From contig JAXGGA010000489.1 of assembly GCA_038373865.1 (NCBI GenBank), positions 62,001-126,000 of the forward strand: a stretch of DNA of 64,000 bases, given 5' to 3'. Origin of the DNA: Uloborus plumipes (Eukaryota > Arthropoda > Arachnida > Araneae > Uloboridae). Shown in pieces: positions 11,766-22,881 of the stretch; the first letter of the stretch is position 1, and every line of letters begins with the position of its first letter. Position numbers and translations under genes: made by a program. Below the pieces are notes generated by a model. The model ran no database searches. It was not told where the DNA came from and saw only the letters and a list, made by a program, of their open reading frames with translations.

Positions 11766-12426
11766 TTCGTCTCTTTTATTTTTAACGGGAAAGTAGGCTA
11801 AAAAGTCAAATAGTTTTAAAATAAATATTTAATTAAAAATTCAAATGCAATCATTTTTTTAGAAAAAAAAAAGTAATTAATAGTAGATTCTCACAAATGC
11901 AGATTATTAATTACAAAAAAGAAATAGCGAAAGCCGAGTAGATTGTAGAATGGCATACACTTGTGTTTTATGTAATCCCCATGGGAATTTATACGTCCTA
12001 TAGAATTTTCTGACACAACCTAAAGATGTATTATACCCGTAAAAAACATTTCAAAGTTTTGAATCCGTCTCTAATATCCGTCGTTATTTTTTTTCAACAA
12101 GAAAAAAATAATAAATATTAATTAAAAAAAATATCATTTTTTAAAATACTCTTATTTTGCCATTACATTTTGAGAAAGTATGTCTACCTTAAGTATTCTG
12201 AGAGCAACTAATTTTTTGTAAATTTATTTTAATTGCAAAAGGAAGCAATATTTTAAGAGTATGTTTATTAATTAAACATGGCCTGTTTCATAACATTGTC
12301 GGAAAAAACACAAAGCTTCAGAAAAAAAACATATATGAAATAAACTGCTTAATTACTATACATCATACTTGAACTAGAGTGTATGAAAGAAAGAAAAGAG
12401 ATAAATAAATGATGATAATAATAATA
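11766..12426. other. AT-rich non-coding stretch
   Basis: No supported feature. It ends in a (ATA)n-type microsatellite at about 12412-12425. Confidence 0.55.
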
Positions 12427-13098
12427 GAGCGATTCCATACCAAATCACCGAATAACTTCTTTAATTGAAACCCTTTTGACCATATACTGTAATCAAAAAT
12501 TCACCAAACCTAAATTTTCCAGCCCTAAAGTACTTAAAATAAAAAATGGAAAAATAATAAGATCAAAACAAACACAATACTATTTTTTACAATAATGTAT
12601 AAAACGCACCCATTTTTACGCTACATGTTTTTTTTTAATGTTTTACTTCATAATCCGTTCCTAAGTAAAATTAAATAAAAATATTAAAGCACACAAGTAT
12701 TAGAATCAAAAATCATTACCAAGTGAGATAACATTTTACATAAGTTCTTTTAATTTCACGAGTTTTGGAACAAATTCTAGGTCGTTCAGTTATTATTTTT
12801 ATTAAATTTTGAAGGTTAAATATAATTTATAACCCTATATTTCTAAAAGTAGTTATTTTCATACACAGTCATTAGTTAATTAACAGCTTGATTTCATAAA
12901 TTATTCATCATTAATAACTTTAAGTGAGCTCTATATTTAACATAATTAATGTACTAAATTATGTAAGAATCATTAAACAAAATTAATTACCTAAGCATTC
13001 AATCTATTTTGGGGAAGCAGCCAGTCTTGAGAAGGATTTTTAAATGTGTACACTTTTTCTCAACATTAAATGTCATTTAGATTTTTACTTTTTGCCTA
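12427..13098. repeat. Extra left terminus of the adjacent foldback family plus AT-rich filler
   Basis: The 25-base terminus that opens the large foldback at 13100 (AGCGATTCCATACC and on, through 'aatcaccg') is also present at 12427, in the same orientation and directly after an (ATA)n tract. The remaining 640 bp are AT-rich with no gene. Confidence 0.6.
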
Positions 13099-16070
13099 TG
13101 AGCGATTCCATACCAAATCACCGAAAAAAAAAAAAGTTGGTCGCACGACCGACTCGGATTTTTTTTTAATTTGGTACACAGATTGATGCTATAGAGGTAT
13201 GAAAAAGCCCAAAAGGAAAGTTACCTGCTCCACTTATTTTCTGAGATACATGCCCTCAAAGTTTGTCCGCCACGTCAAAATACTAAAAAAGTAATGTTAT
13301 TTTATCATTTTTTATAAAAAATCGTACTCATGCAAAATAAAAGTGTTAGATATCTATGAAAACTAGTTACCCCAGGCATTCTGAAAAAAAATACTAGAAC
13401 GTTCATAATGAAAATTGTCAAGGTACAGGGCTCTTTGAAGTTGTCACCACAAAAACTTGATTTTGCAGATTTTGCTAAAATTCAGGCATTTATTACAAAA
13501 AAAGGCAAACAAAACCAAAGGTTTTCTCACTTTCTGGTAGTGTACAGGTCCTCCCTGTAAATTGCTACGCAATAAATTTTTTGGGTTTCTCACTCCTTCT
13601 TGGAAATATTTTAGCTTAAAAATAAGCCATAAGGCAAAAAATGCGTTTTTGGCCATCTTGGCAGCCATTTTTCTCATAAAGGGGGAGCAGTAGAAACTTT
13701 AATTTTTTTTTAAAACAAGCCACTGATATGTTAGCTATTCACAGGAAAAGAGTTTACTTTTGGTTATTTCTCCCATTAAGAGATATCCTGCTGACAGTAT
13801 ATGCATGTTTTTCGCTACGACCATATGCTTTTGTTCCCCCTCTCATGGACTTAAAATTAATTAAACCAAAAAATAATTATATATTTATTATTAGCTGTAT
13901 TATCTACTCAATATGTCATGAAATTTAATTTATTAAATCATTGAACAATAAATTAGATAATTGATGAAAACAAGAAAAAGTATTTCTCTGATGCCTGAGC
14001 ATTATGCATTCATAATTATAAAGCACTAAATACTTTCTTGAGAAATAAATTAACATAAATGAGCTCTAAATAGTTATATTATAAGCAATACCCAATCTTG
14101 TGATTAGGATACTCCTGTTTTTAATTTAAGAATTTCTTGAATATCACATGAATATCAGGAAAATAAATGAGGTCTTTTCGTTTGATGTAAGATACTTTAT
14201 GACAAATTTCATTTGATGGGCTACTAACTGAGCATGGTGATAAAGAGCTATTAATTTCAGCATCGAATTCCATTTTACCTTATTAACAGTTAAATATTTA
14301 TAAAATAATTAAATAAATAATTTAATGTAAAGCCATGCTTGAAGAATTAAAATTAGTGCAACTAATTTATTCCCATACTGATCTTTACAAAACTGACATG
14401 TGTTGAGCACTGATAAGAACTGACAAGAATAAGTTTACTCACTAAAATACTAGTTCACACATACTATAAAGCGTGCATTCTATTTTCTAAAAAATAATAC
14501 TGCAACAAAGAACAAGGGTATAAAGGGGTAGGTACTAAAGAATTTCTTGAAAAATCAATTAAATTAAAGGAGCTTCGAATATTTACCTCATAGGCAATAC
14601 CCAGTATTGTGATTGGATGTTCCTGATTGATGGCTATAAACAGGAGGATACCCTTGTTCTTTGTTGCAGTATTATTTTGTGGAAAATAGAATGTATGCTT
14701 TATAGTATCTGTGAACTAATATTTTAGTGAGTAAACTTTTTCTTGTCTGTTCTTATCAGTGCTCAACGCATGTCAATTTTGTAAAGATCAGTATGGGAAT
14801 AAATTAGTTGCACTAATTTTAATTCTTCAAGCATGGCTTTATATTAAATTATTTATTTAATTATTTTGTAAATATTTAACTGTTAATAAGGTAAAATGGA
14901 ATTCGATGCTGAAATTAATAGCTCTTTATCACCATGCTCAGTTAGTAGCCCATCAAATGAAATTTGTCATAAAATATCCTACATCAAACGAAAAGAACTC
15001 ATTTATTTTCCTGATATTCATGTGATATTCAAGAAATTCTTCAATTAAAAACAGGAGCATCCCAATCACAAGATTGGGTATTGCTTATAATATAAATATT
15101 TAGAGCTCATTTATGTTAATTAATTTCTCAAGAAAGTATTTAGTGCTTTATAATTATGAATGCATAATGCTCAGGCATCAGAGAAATACTTTTTCTTTTT
15201 TTCATCAATTATCTAATTTATTGTTCAATGATTTAATAAAATCAATTTCATGACATATTGGGTAGATAATACAGCTAATAATAAATATATCATTATTTTT
15301 TGGTTTAATTAATTTTAAGTCCATGAGAGGGGGAACAAAAGCATATAGTCGTCGCGAAAAACATGCATATACTGTCAGCAGGATATCTCTTAATGGGAGA
15401 AATAACCAAAAGTAAACTCTTTTCCTGTGAATAGCTAACATATCAGTGGCTTGTTTAAAAAAAAATTAAAGTTTCTACTGCTCCCCCTTTATGAGAAAAA
15501 TGGCTGCCAAAATGGCCAAAAACGCATTTTTTGCCTTACGGCTTATCTTTAAGCTAAAATATTTCCAAGAAGGAGTGAGAAACCCAAAAAATTTATTGCG
15601 TAGCAATTTACAGAGAGGACCTGTACACTACCAGAAAGTGAGAAAACCTTTGGTTTTGTTTGCCTTTTTTTGTAATAAATGCCTGAATTTTAGCAAAATC
15701 TGCAAAATCAAGTTTTTGTGGTGACAACTTCAAAGAGCCCTGTACCTTGGAAATTTTCATTATGAACGTTCTAGTATTTTTTTTTCAGAATGCCTGGAGT
15801 AACTAGTTTCCATAGATATCTAACACTTTTATTTTGCATGAGTACGATTTTTTATAAAAAATGATTAAATAACATCACTTTTTTAGTATTTTGACGTGGC
15901 GGACAAACTTTGAGGGCATGTATCTCAGAAAATAAGTGGAGCAGGTAACTTTCCTTTTGGGCTTTTTCATACCTCTATACCATCAATCTGTGTACCAAAT
16001 TAAAAAAAAATCCGAGTCGGTCGTGCGACCAACTTTTTTTTCTTTCGGTGATTTGATATGGAATCGCTCA
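13099..16070. mobile_element. Giant foldback element with arms of about 1.4 kb
   Basis: The left arm (13099 to about 14520) is repeated in reverse complement at about 14648-16070, leaving a spacer of roughly 130 bp. Termini are TGAGCGATTCCATA and TATGGAATCGCTCA (the right arm reads 'tgatatgg' where the left has 'ccatacca', one mismatch). A subterminal GTTGGTCGCACGACC follows. The arms are nearly identical. The frames they carry, 13444-13677 (-) against 15491-15724 (+), give 77-residue products differing at only two positions, and 13728-13928 (+) mirrors 15205-15441 (-). The frames show no domain I recognise and are mirrored simply because the DNA is. The spacer itself contains a diverged copy of an arm segment ('caatacccagtattgtgattgga' at about 14604, compare about 14084). 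No transposase was seen. Confidence 0.85.
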
Positions 16071-16093
16071 ATAATAATAATAATAATAAGTTA
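16071..16093. repeat. (AAT)n microsatellite
   Basis: Eight or so ATA/AAT units follow the right tip of the foldback. A similar tract precedes the extra left tip at 12427. Confidence 0.8.
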
Positions 16094-16795
16094 TAATAAT
16101 AAACAACGACGGTTCTATATTAGACAGAAGCTTAAGTTGACACTGACGTCACTACGCGCGGAGCTCACAAGCAGTTAGCGATCTCTTCTAATTCGCCACG
16201 TAGGCGGTGACGTTTTATCTAGCTCATTTTTCATAGCCTAAGGTCAGGCTGAAGTCACGACGTTAGTGTCAAGAAACCTTGCAGTGTAGTATAGTACGCT
16301 ATTCACTAGCAAACAGCATTAACAAAACTCAGTGTAATAAGTTTCAAACGCAAAAATTTAGATAATAGTGTACAAACGCACACAGAAAAAGAACAAGAAC
16401 GTTGAAACAATAAATGCACGTCATTTGTATTTCTATTAAAAAAACCCCTAAAATAAACCTTTAACGTCTTATTAAAACCTCATCAAATTAATTTTAAGTT
16501 CAGTCTTCACCTCAGTCACTTGCATCTTTAAAACGGAGTAGAGAATTGTTTTTGAGCTTCTGCAATTTGTGGGGATAAATTGGGTCAAAAAGATATCCCC
16601 TTGTGTTATCGGTCGCTTTGTTCACAATGCATCAAAAGTTACCAAACAGTTCCTTCTATCCTTTTAAAAAGTCCTCAGAGTTAGGACTTTCTTATCATCT
16701 TGTACTAAAGCACGTCAAAATATAAAATTATAGAAAAAAGGAAGCACAATTATGATTTGTGAGGGGAATATCGTAGCTAATGATTATCTTACTGT
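16094..16795. other. Non-coding stretch
   Basis: No supported gene. A slightly GC-richer patch at 16120-16280 has no readable coding sense. Confidence 0.5.
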
Positions 16796-16935
16796 ACACT
16801 GTAAAAAAAAAACTTTTTTTTACAGTATAATACTGGACACAGAAGAATACAGTTATAATACTGGGCACACATTTAAAACTGCAAAATGCACAGTAATAAA
16901 CTGCAAAATTAGCAGTTGTACAGTTTATTCAACAT
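16796..16935. repeat. Small repeat with ACTGTAAA / TTTACAGT palindromes
   Basis: It opens with a hairpin, ACTGTAAAAAAAA against TTTTTTTTACAGT (about 16796-16826). It continues with 'acagtataatactgg' motifs and 'cagtaataaactgcaaaatta'. A similar arrangement lies at 28812-28945, so this looks like a dispersed short element. Confidence 0.45.
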
Positions 16936-17510
16936 CTTCTCAAAAGTATGTAAACTATGTATGCGAATTTCTAATCAAGACAAAACTGAATAAAAAGCAA
17001 AATATGTAGTAGTAGTAAGTAATGTTATTTCATTCCATTTAGAATCCACTCATTCGATCTAATTATACAAATTGGATCACCGAACGCTTCACAATTATTA
17101 AATTTAGGAGCTACGGCAGTAATCATATTTTAAACTTACATTAGTTATTACCATTAATTGTAATCCAGCATTATTTTTATCTTAAATCCTTTAAAATGCA
17201 TTTTGTATTAATGTTTTTCAAAATTTTTTTTTCAGCAGCATAAATCGAATTAAGTTAAAATGCTAATTAAAAATCCGGCATTCACAAGATAAAACGAATA
17301 CGGCATTTCAGTTCTACTTCTAATCTCTGCGAAAAATAATTTTTTATTTTTGATGATTTGTGTGGAAAAAAGGTTAATATCTCAAATTTATTATTTCTTT
17401 CACTGAAGCTCAATTTTGCAAAGTATTGCATTAGAAACTGATGAACTATTATTTAGTCTTACAATTCACGCAAAATACGATTTCGAACTCTCTCGAAAAT
17501 TATGGTTTTA
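16936..17510. other. AT-rich non-coding stretch
   Basis: No supported feature up to the LINE target site. Confidence 0.55.
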
Positions 17511-17522
17511 CCTTTTCATTCT

Positions 17523-19151
17523 CATGTTGGAGAAAACACTAAATTTGGCTTTGGAGGCCCTAGAAACCTGGACCCTGGACAATGAATTCAAAGTTAACCC
17601 GGAAAAGACAAATTTCAAAATTTTCACCCTTAGTACCAAAACTTTTAACGTTAACTTGGTGTACAACGACAATGCTTTGGATCGAACTGATTGTGCTACC
17701 TACCTGGGCATAACTCTTGACACTTGACTAACTTGGAAAAAATATATTAACAAAGTGACTGATAAAGTGGTAGGTCGCCTTAGTCTTCTAAAACATCTAG
17801 CTGGAATCAAGTGGGGGTCCTCTCAAAGTGTTCTTTCATCCATATTTACATCTTACATTAAACCTGTGTTGGAGTATGGCTCAGAGGTTCTTGTCACAGC
17901 CTCAGATAGCGCAATTTCAAAACTCGACCTGGTTCAAAATAAAGCACTGAGACTCATCACTGGGGCTGCGGTGTCAACCCCTATTCCTGCTATGCAGCTT
18001 CAGACAGAAATTTATAATTTATCTGACAGAAGAATCAATGCTGCTCTTTCTCTCGCTGAGAGATTGCTGAGAAAGGAGCATTTCTGGCCGGATTATATTC
18101 TTCCTCGTACAAGACTTAAATCTCAACACTCCTTTCTTTTAGAGTGCCAAAAACTTTTAGAGGTCTTTGAAGTCTCCAACTCTAGACTGTGCATTTACTG
18201 ACCGTCTATTTTTCCTGGCCTTTTGAAATATGCTAATGCCAGATTTGATTTGTTACAGCCTGTCCGGAAGTCAGACTCTCACCAGATTGAATTGTATTCC
18301 ATTGCATTGGCCACTGTACACGAGAGATACCTTGATCGGGAATCGTTACAGGTTTATACTGACGGTTCAGCCACTACTTCTGCTGGTAGAGCTGGTGCCG
18401 GCGTTTACTCCAAATTTTTTAGTCTTCAAAAACCTCTTGACACTTGGGCGGATAATTTTGATGGGGAGATGAATGCAATATTTATGGCCATCAGAGCTAT
18501 TGGTGAACCAGCTGTATAAAATAGTGTTATCTTTGTTGATTCTCAGGCTGCGATTCATGTCATTTCTGAGTATAATTTATACCCTTCTCAACTTGAGCTT
18601 GAGTGCAAACAGCGCATTGACTCTCTTTTGCGTTCCGGAAGAAAGGTCGTCTTTCAGTGGATCCCTGCCCATTGTGGCATCTTGAGGAACAAAAGGGTAG
18701 ACACCTTGGCCAAAGAGGCTGCAGCTGTGCCTCCATCTCCACAACCGGTTCCTCTTAGAAACGCAAGGCGAATTATTGCCGACAAGATCAGGCATGATTC
18801 AGTTTTTGCTCTCAAGAACATGGCTGAAGGAAAATCCTGGTCTTGCCTTCTGGATAAGGAGCAGCGCTCTCATCTCTCCCTCCTTCCCAGTCCCGAAGGA
18901 GTTGCCTGTTTTAGGACTCTCATTGGTCATGACTATTTGCAGGCCCATTTGCCCAAAATCAACCTAGCCAGTTCACCTGATTGCATGCTTTGCAACACCT
19001 CTCCAATGACAGGGAAGCATCTTTTTAGCTGTCCCTCTCTTTTTGACATTCATTCCAATGACTACTTTCAGGCCCTCTCACCTTCTAAGGCCACTTCATT
19101 TTTACACTGGACTGCAAGACGCCTTATGTTTGAAAGAACAATGGCGGGCTT

Positions 19152-19155
<4 letters not shown>
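17523..19155 (+). pseudogene. LINE ORF2 fragment: RT thumb/connector, RNase H, C-terminal zinc knuckle
   Basis: One frame runs through the whole insert, broken only by three nonsense codons (TGA at 17725-17727, TGA at 18199-18201, TAA at 18517-18519). It opens after the RT catalytic YADD box with the downstream RT motifs NPEKTNF and YLGITLD, then LTWKKYINKV and the ILEYGSEV-like PVLEYGSEVL connector. The RNase H domain follows with all expected acidic positions: YTDGSA (about 18355), FDGEMNAI (about 18460), VDSQAAI (about 18535), IPAHCGI (about 18661) and RVDTLAKEA (about 18698). A CX2CX8HX3C knuckle (CMLCNTSPMTGKHLFSC) lies near 18985-19035. An RNase H behind RT is typical of I, Loa and R1-like LINEs. 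The frame enters poly(A) after 'AGLI' with no stop codon. The copy is dead because it is truncated and has stops. Confidence 0.92.

Positions 19156-19185
<30 letters not shown>
17523..19185 (+). mobile_element. 5'-truncated LINE copy (RNase H-bearing, I/Jockey-group type)
   Basis: The insert is bounded by a 12-bp target-site duplication, CCTTTTCATTCT at 17511-17522 and again at 19186-19197. It ends in a 30-base poly(A) (19156-19185). The 5' truncation plus poly(A) plus duplication is the signature of target-primed reverse transcription. Only the 3' part of the second reading frame was inserted. Confidence 0.92.
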
Positions 19186-19190
<5 letters not shown>

Positions 19191-19259
19191 TCATTCTGTC
19201 TTCATTGCTTATAATAAAAATCTCCTTTTTAGATTACTTTTCAATTAAAATGAGAAAAA

Positions 19260-19483
19260 ACAGCGAAAAAAGCAGTAAAAGTGGCTTAATGCATCATAAA
19301 AATATCACCAAGTTCAAAAAAAAAGTTAAAAAAAAAATAATAATAAAAAAAAGAAAAAATAATAATTAAATAAAATAAAAATATTTAAAAAAAAATCGAA
19401 AAATTACAAATTGCAAAATAGGGTTTCGAGATGGGGACTTTACATGTCTGTCTGTCGGTCTGTCTGTACACGCCTAATAACTT
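19260..19483 (-). repeat. Dispersed repeat end, same family as 11520-11765
   Basis: In reverse complement it reads 'aaaagttattagg', a GACAGACC-type tract, 'ccccatctcg', AT-rich sequence with 'atttttcgat', then 'acttggtgatattttt' and 'gcattaagcca'. That is the same order as 11505-11765. The repeat resumes after 20306, because the piggyBac-like element is inserted into it. Confidence 0.65.
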
Positions 19484-19487
19484 TTAA

Positions 19488-20301
19488 CCCGTAACAGGGG
19501 AGGTGCGGTCTCACAGACCGCACACGTATTTAAACCATTCACCCTTTATACATTTTGAGTCCAAATGACCTGTTTTTCCCAGTAGCTTCTTGTTTTGAGG
19601 CCCTGAACATCACCCTGTCTCATCAACATCCTTTGGCATGTGGATTTGGTAGAAATTTAATAGTTTTCTTCAGTAGCGGTCTGTGAGACCGCACCTCCCC
19701 TTCAGCGTTACAATTTTCGGCAGTAATGATGCGTAGTTCTAACGTTAGGTTTGCGGAGATGCGTTTATTAATCTGATTCGCGTTATGCGCGAGAGATGCA
19801 AAATACTCTAGATAAAGTTGAGAATTATTTAGAATGTTTGCAAAAACTTCATCATGAGTGTTTTAGGGATGATGAGGACTCAATTATTACCGAAAATACG
19901 ACGCGATATGCTAATAGTTAAGGTGTTGTCAAAAAATTTCAGTAATATTTTATATTCAATGTTCTGGTATTAAAATGCTCTGTAAGTATTAAATAACTAA
20001 AATAAAATCATTAATGAATAACATGATGGTTTTTTTTTATCCGTAGTAAAATGTTTACAGCAACATATGCTTTTTCTCGAAAAATCTTAGAGCCCTCGCG
20101 AAATTTTCTCCGAAAAGGTATGTTTCTATTTAAACTCAAAAAAAAAAAATTTTCCGTGCAAATAAAAGTTCAAAGAATATCTCTGAGAAGTTGAATGATC
20201 GTATCTTTATTACACGATTTTTAAAAAATCTGAAAGTAGCGCGGTCTCTGAGACCGCACGTCCCCTGTTACGTCCTACTTTTTCACCTCCCCTGTTACGG
20301 G
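19488..20301. mobile_element. piggyBac-like non-autonomous element, 814 bp
   Basis: TTAA lies on both sides (19484-19487 and 20302-20305). The ends are CCCGTAACAGGGGAGGTG and its inverted copy. TTAA targeting with termini starting CCC is the piggyBac pattern. Three hairpins with arms GCGGTCT/AGACCGC occur at 19503-19523, 19676-19692 and 20241-20257, the outer two next to the tips. A second internal tip-like copy (CGTAACAGGGGA, inverted) lies at about 20259-20272. No transposase is encoded. Confidence 0.85.
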
Positions 20302-20305
20302 TTAA

Positions 20306-21507
20306 ATGAAAATTCCAAAATACATTTCTCTTACTCCTAATGGAACTTTCTAAATATATTAAGAGCTAACTTTCCAAACCATAAGAACCGTGAGAATTTC
20401 TTTGCAAGATCCGGAAGTTTCATCCCAATTCACATATTTGTTCAAAAACACTCCGTTTTACGGTGTATACAGATATCTGTTTTTATGGAATGAATGAAAA
20501 GCAATTGATATTGTATGAAGATTAAACCCCGAAATTTACTTTACGTGCTACTCTGTTTTCTAATAAATACTAATACGATTTTTTTAAATTCATTACTTGA
20601 AAACACAAACATTCAATATCTAACCATTCATTATTAATAGCAAATGTGTGCTTTAATTTAATAATTAAACCTTTGATACACTTCTGTAAATTTGATGAAT
20701 TATATTCTACGCGAACGTAATTCCTTTCACTTTAGCAAAAGATTTCATTAGCTTAATAGTTGAATCAATGAAGATATTCACTTCCAAAGGAATCTCTACG
20801 TCGAATCTGAAATGCAAATTTAATTAAAGAAAGGCATTTCGTTTGAATCATCTCCCTCTAGTAATTCTAAATTTAAAACCAAGTTATTCCTGAATGTACG
20901 TACGAATTTGCTGTTTGTAACTGAGTTAATTTGAAATATTTAAATTTAAAAACTATGTATTCAAAACATTTTCAAGATGTTTTTAAGGAAGTTTTTAATT
21001 TGAACTTTTTTAAATCGATTAGTATACATAAATTAATAAACATCATCTTATTTAAACTATCACTTGTTTCCTTCATACGATGAATATTTATTTTTAGTCA
21101 TTTCTTTAAACGCACTAAATCAAGCAAATGTGCTTCACCACGCAGTGATGGTAAAAATGGTAACAGGACATAATGGTCATGTTTTATTCAAGCGTTTATG
21201 TTTCAGTCATGGGTGAAATGTGTTCAAGAATTGCAGTTCTCCCCTTTCGTACTTCTTCATTTAGTCGCCATAATGAAGTAGTAACTGAAAAGAAACATTG
21301 TGAAATAATACAGAAAGAGAAACAAAATAAGCTCAGAGCGACCCAAAGTCAACGGTGTGTGTACGACAGGAATATAAGACGGCACGCCCTGTTACGAAAG
21401 TTTTTTTTTAATTAGCTTTTAGAGGATCACTGTCCTCTAAAGTGTCGTTGAAAACAGTTTAGATGTTTGCAGCATTTAACAATATCTAACAGTCAAAACC
21501 GAAATAT
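20306..21507. other. Interrupted repeat remainder, then non-coding sequence
   Basis: The first 150 bp or so continue the repeat split by the TTAA insertion ('atgaaaattccaaaatac' onward). The rest is AT-rich. The 80-codon frame at 21173-21415 has more balanced composition than its neighbours, but I recognise no domain in it. Confidence 0.45.
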
Positions 21508-21511
21508 TTAA

Positions 21512-22877
21512 GAGCAAGAATCTGAGAATCTGTCACGCCTAGCATTATGAGGTGATTCCTGACATTTCAGATTTTTTCCGAAAATTTAGCAAATGTTTAT
21601 TATCTTATTGAAAGACCAAATCCAGAATATTTTGTTCTAAAGTTTAGTTGTTTAGTTTTTATGAATCCCTAAAGGTGAAGGTGCGGTATAAAAAATTAAG
21701 TGGATTTTCAAAACACGGAAGTTGCTGTGAGACAAAACTCTTACCAGGAACTGTTGAACTCCGATTTTCTTTTTGTATGTGGAATACAGAAGGTTCAAAC
21801 TTTACAAAATGAATGCTAAATTTGAGGTAAGTTGTTTCCGTAAGGTCAGTAAAGGCCCTCAAAACGAGGCATTTTTGACGTATTTCAGCATTTTTGAATT
21901 CCAAAAACAGCTTGTACATTTCAGTCGTCACGGCAAAAGTAGTGTCGTTTTAAAGACTAGAGTAAGCACTTTAAAATAATGTATAAACAACCGAGGAAAG
22001 TTCAACGTGCTTTTAGTTGCGTAAGACCGAAATATGAAAAAGGTCATATTTTACCGATATTCAAACGGTTATAACTTCCTCTGCCAGCAACATATTGAAA
22101 TATTTTTTCTGCCAATGTCATACTCTATTCTTTGTCTTAACAGAACAGTTGAGCCCTTTGAGACGAAATGTTAAACTTTTTTTTACAAAAAACTTATTTT
22201 TGCTTGTGCATTTTTTGTAAAAAAATAAGCATTTCGCCTCAAAGGACTCAATTGTTCTGTTAAGACAGATAATAGATTATGACATTGGCAAAAAAAATAT
22301 TTCACTATGCTGTTGGTAGAAGAAGTTATGACCGGTTGAATATCGGTAAAATATGACATTTTTTTATATTTCGGCCTTACGCAACTACAAGCACGTTGAA
22401 CTTTCCTCGGTTTTTATACAATTTTTTAAAGTGTTTACACTGGTCTTTCAAACGACACTACTTTTGCCGTGGCAACTGAAATGTACAAGCTGTTTTTGGA
22501 CCTTATAATCGCTGGAAAACGTCAACAATACCTTGTTTTGAGGGCCTTCACTGACCTTACGGCAACAACTTACCTTAAATTTAACAATCATTTTGTAAAG
22601 TTTGAACATTTTGTATTCCATACACAAAGAGAAAATTGGAGTTCAACAGTTCCTGGTGAGAGTTTTGGCTCACAGCAACTTCCATGTCTTGAAAATCTGC
22701 TTAATTTTTGATGCCGCACCTTCACCTTTAGGGATTCAAAAAAATTAAACAACTCAACTTTAGAACAAAACATTCTGTATTTGGTCTTTCAATAAGATAA
22801 TAAACATTTGGTAATTTTTTGGAAAAAATCTGAGGCGTCATGAATCACAGGCGTGACACTCTCTCAGATTCTTGCTC
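21512..22877. mobile_element. Foldback element flanked by TTAA, 1366 bp
   Basis: The ends are GAGCAAGAATCTGAGA and the inverted TCTCAGATTCTTGCTC, each directly flanked by TTAA (21508-21511 and 22878-22881). The arms run about 680 and 665 bp, meeting near 22195-22215 in a short loop where 'acttttttttacaaaaaactt' faces its complement. Arms are recognisably inverted throughout but diverged, so this is older than the 13-16 kb foldback. The frames at 21659-21931 (-) and 22469-22711 (+) are mirror images of each other and not evidence of a gene. Whether TTAA is a true piggyBac-type duplication or part of the palindrome is undecided. Confidence 0.8.
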
Positions 22878-22881
22878 TTAA

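Noticed and set aside
13444..15724. Conserved small proteins in the giant foldback
   Set aside because: The frames are conserved only because the two arms are nearly identical DNA. The products have no signal, domain or Kozak-like context that I can see.
17416..17522. Extension of the LINE coding frame upstream of 17523
   Set aside because: The frame is open, but the target duplication at 17511-17522 shows that this part is flanking DNA joined by chance in frame.
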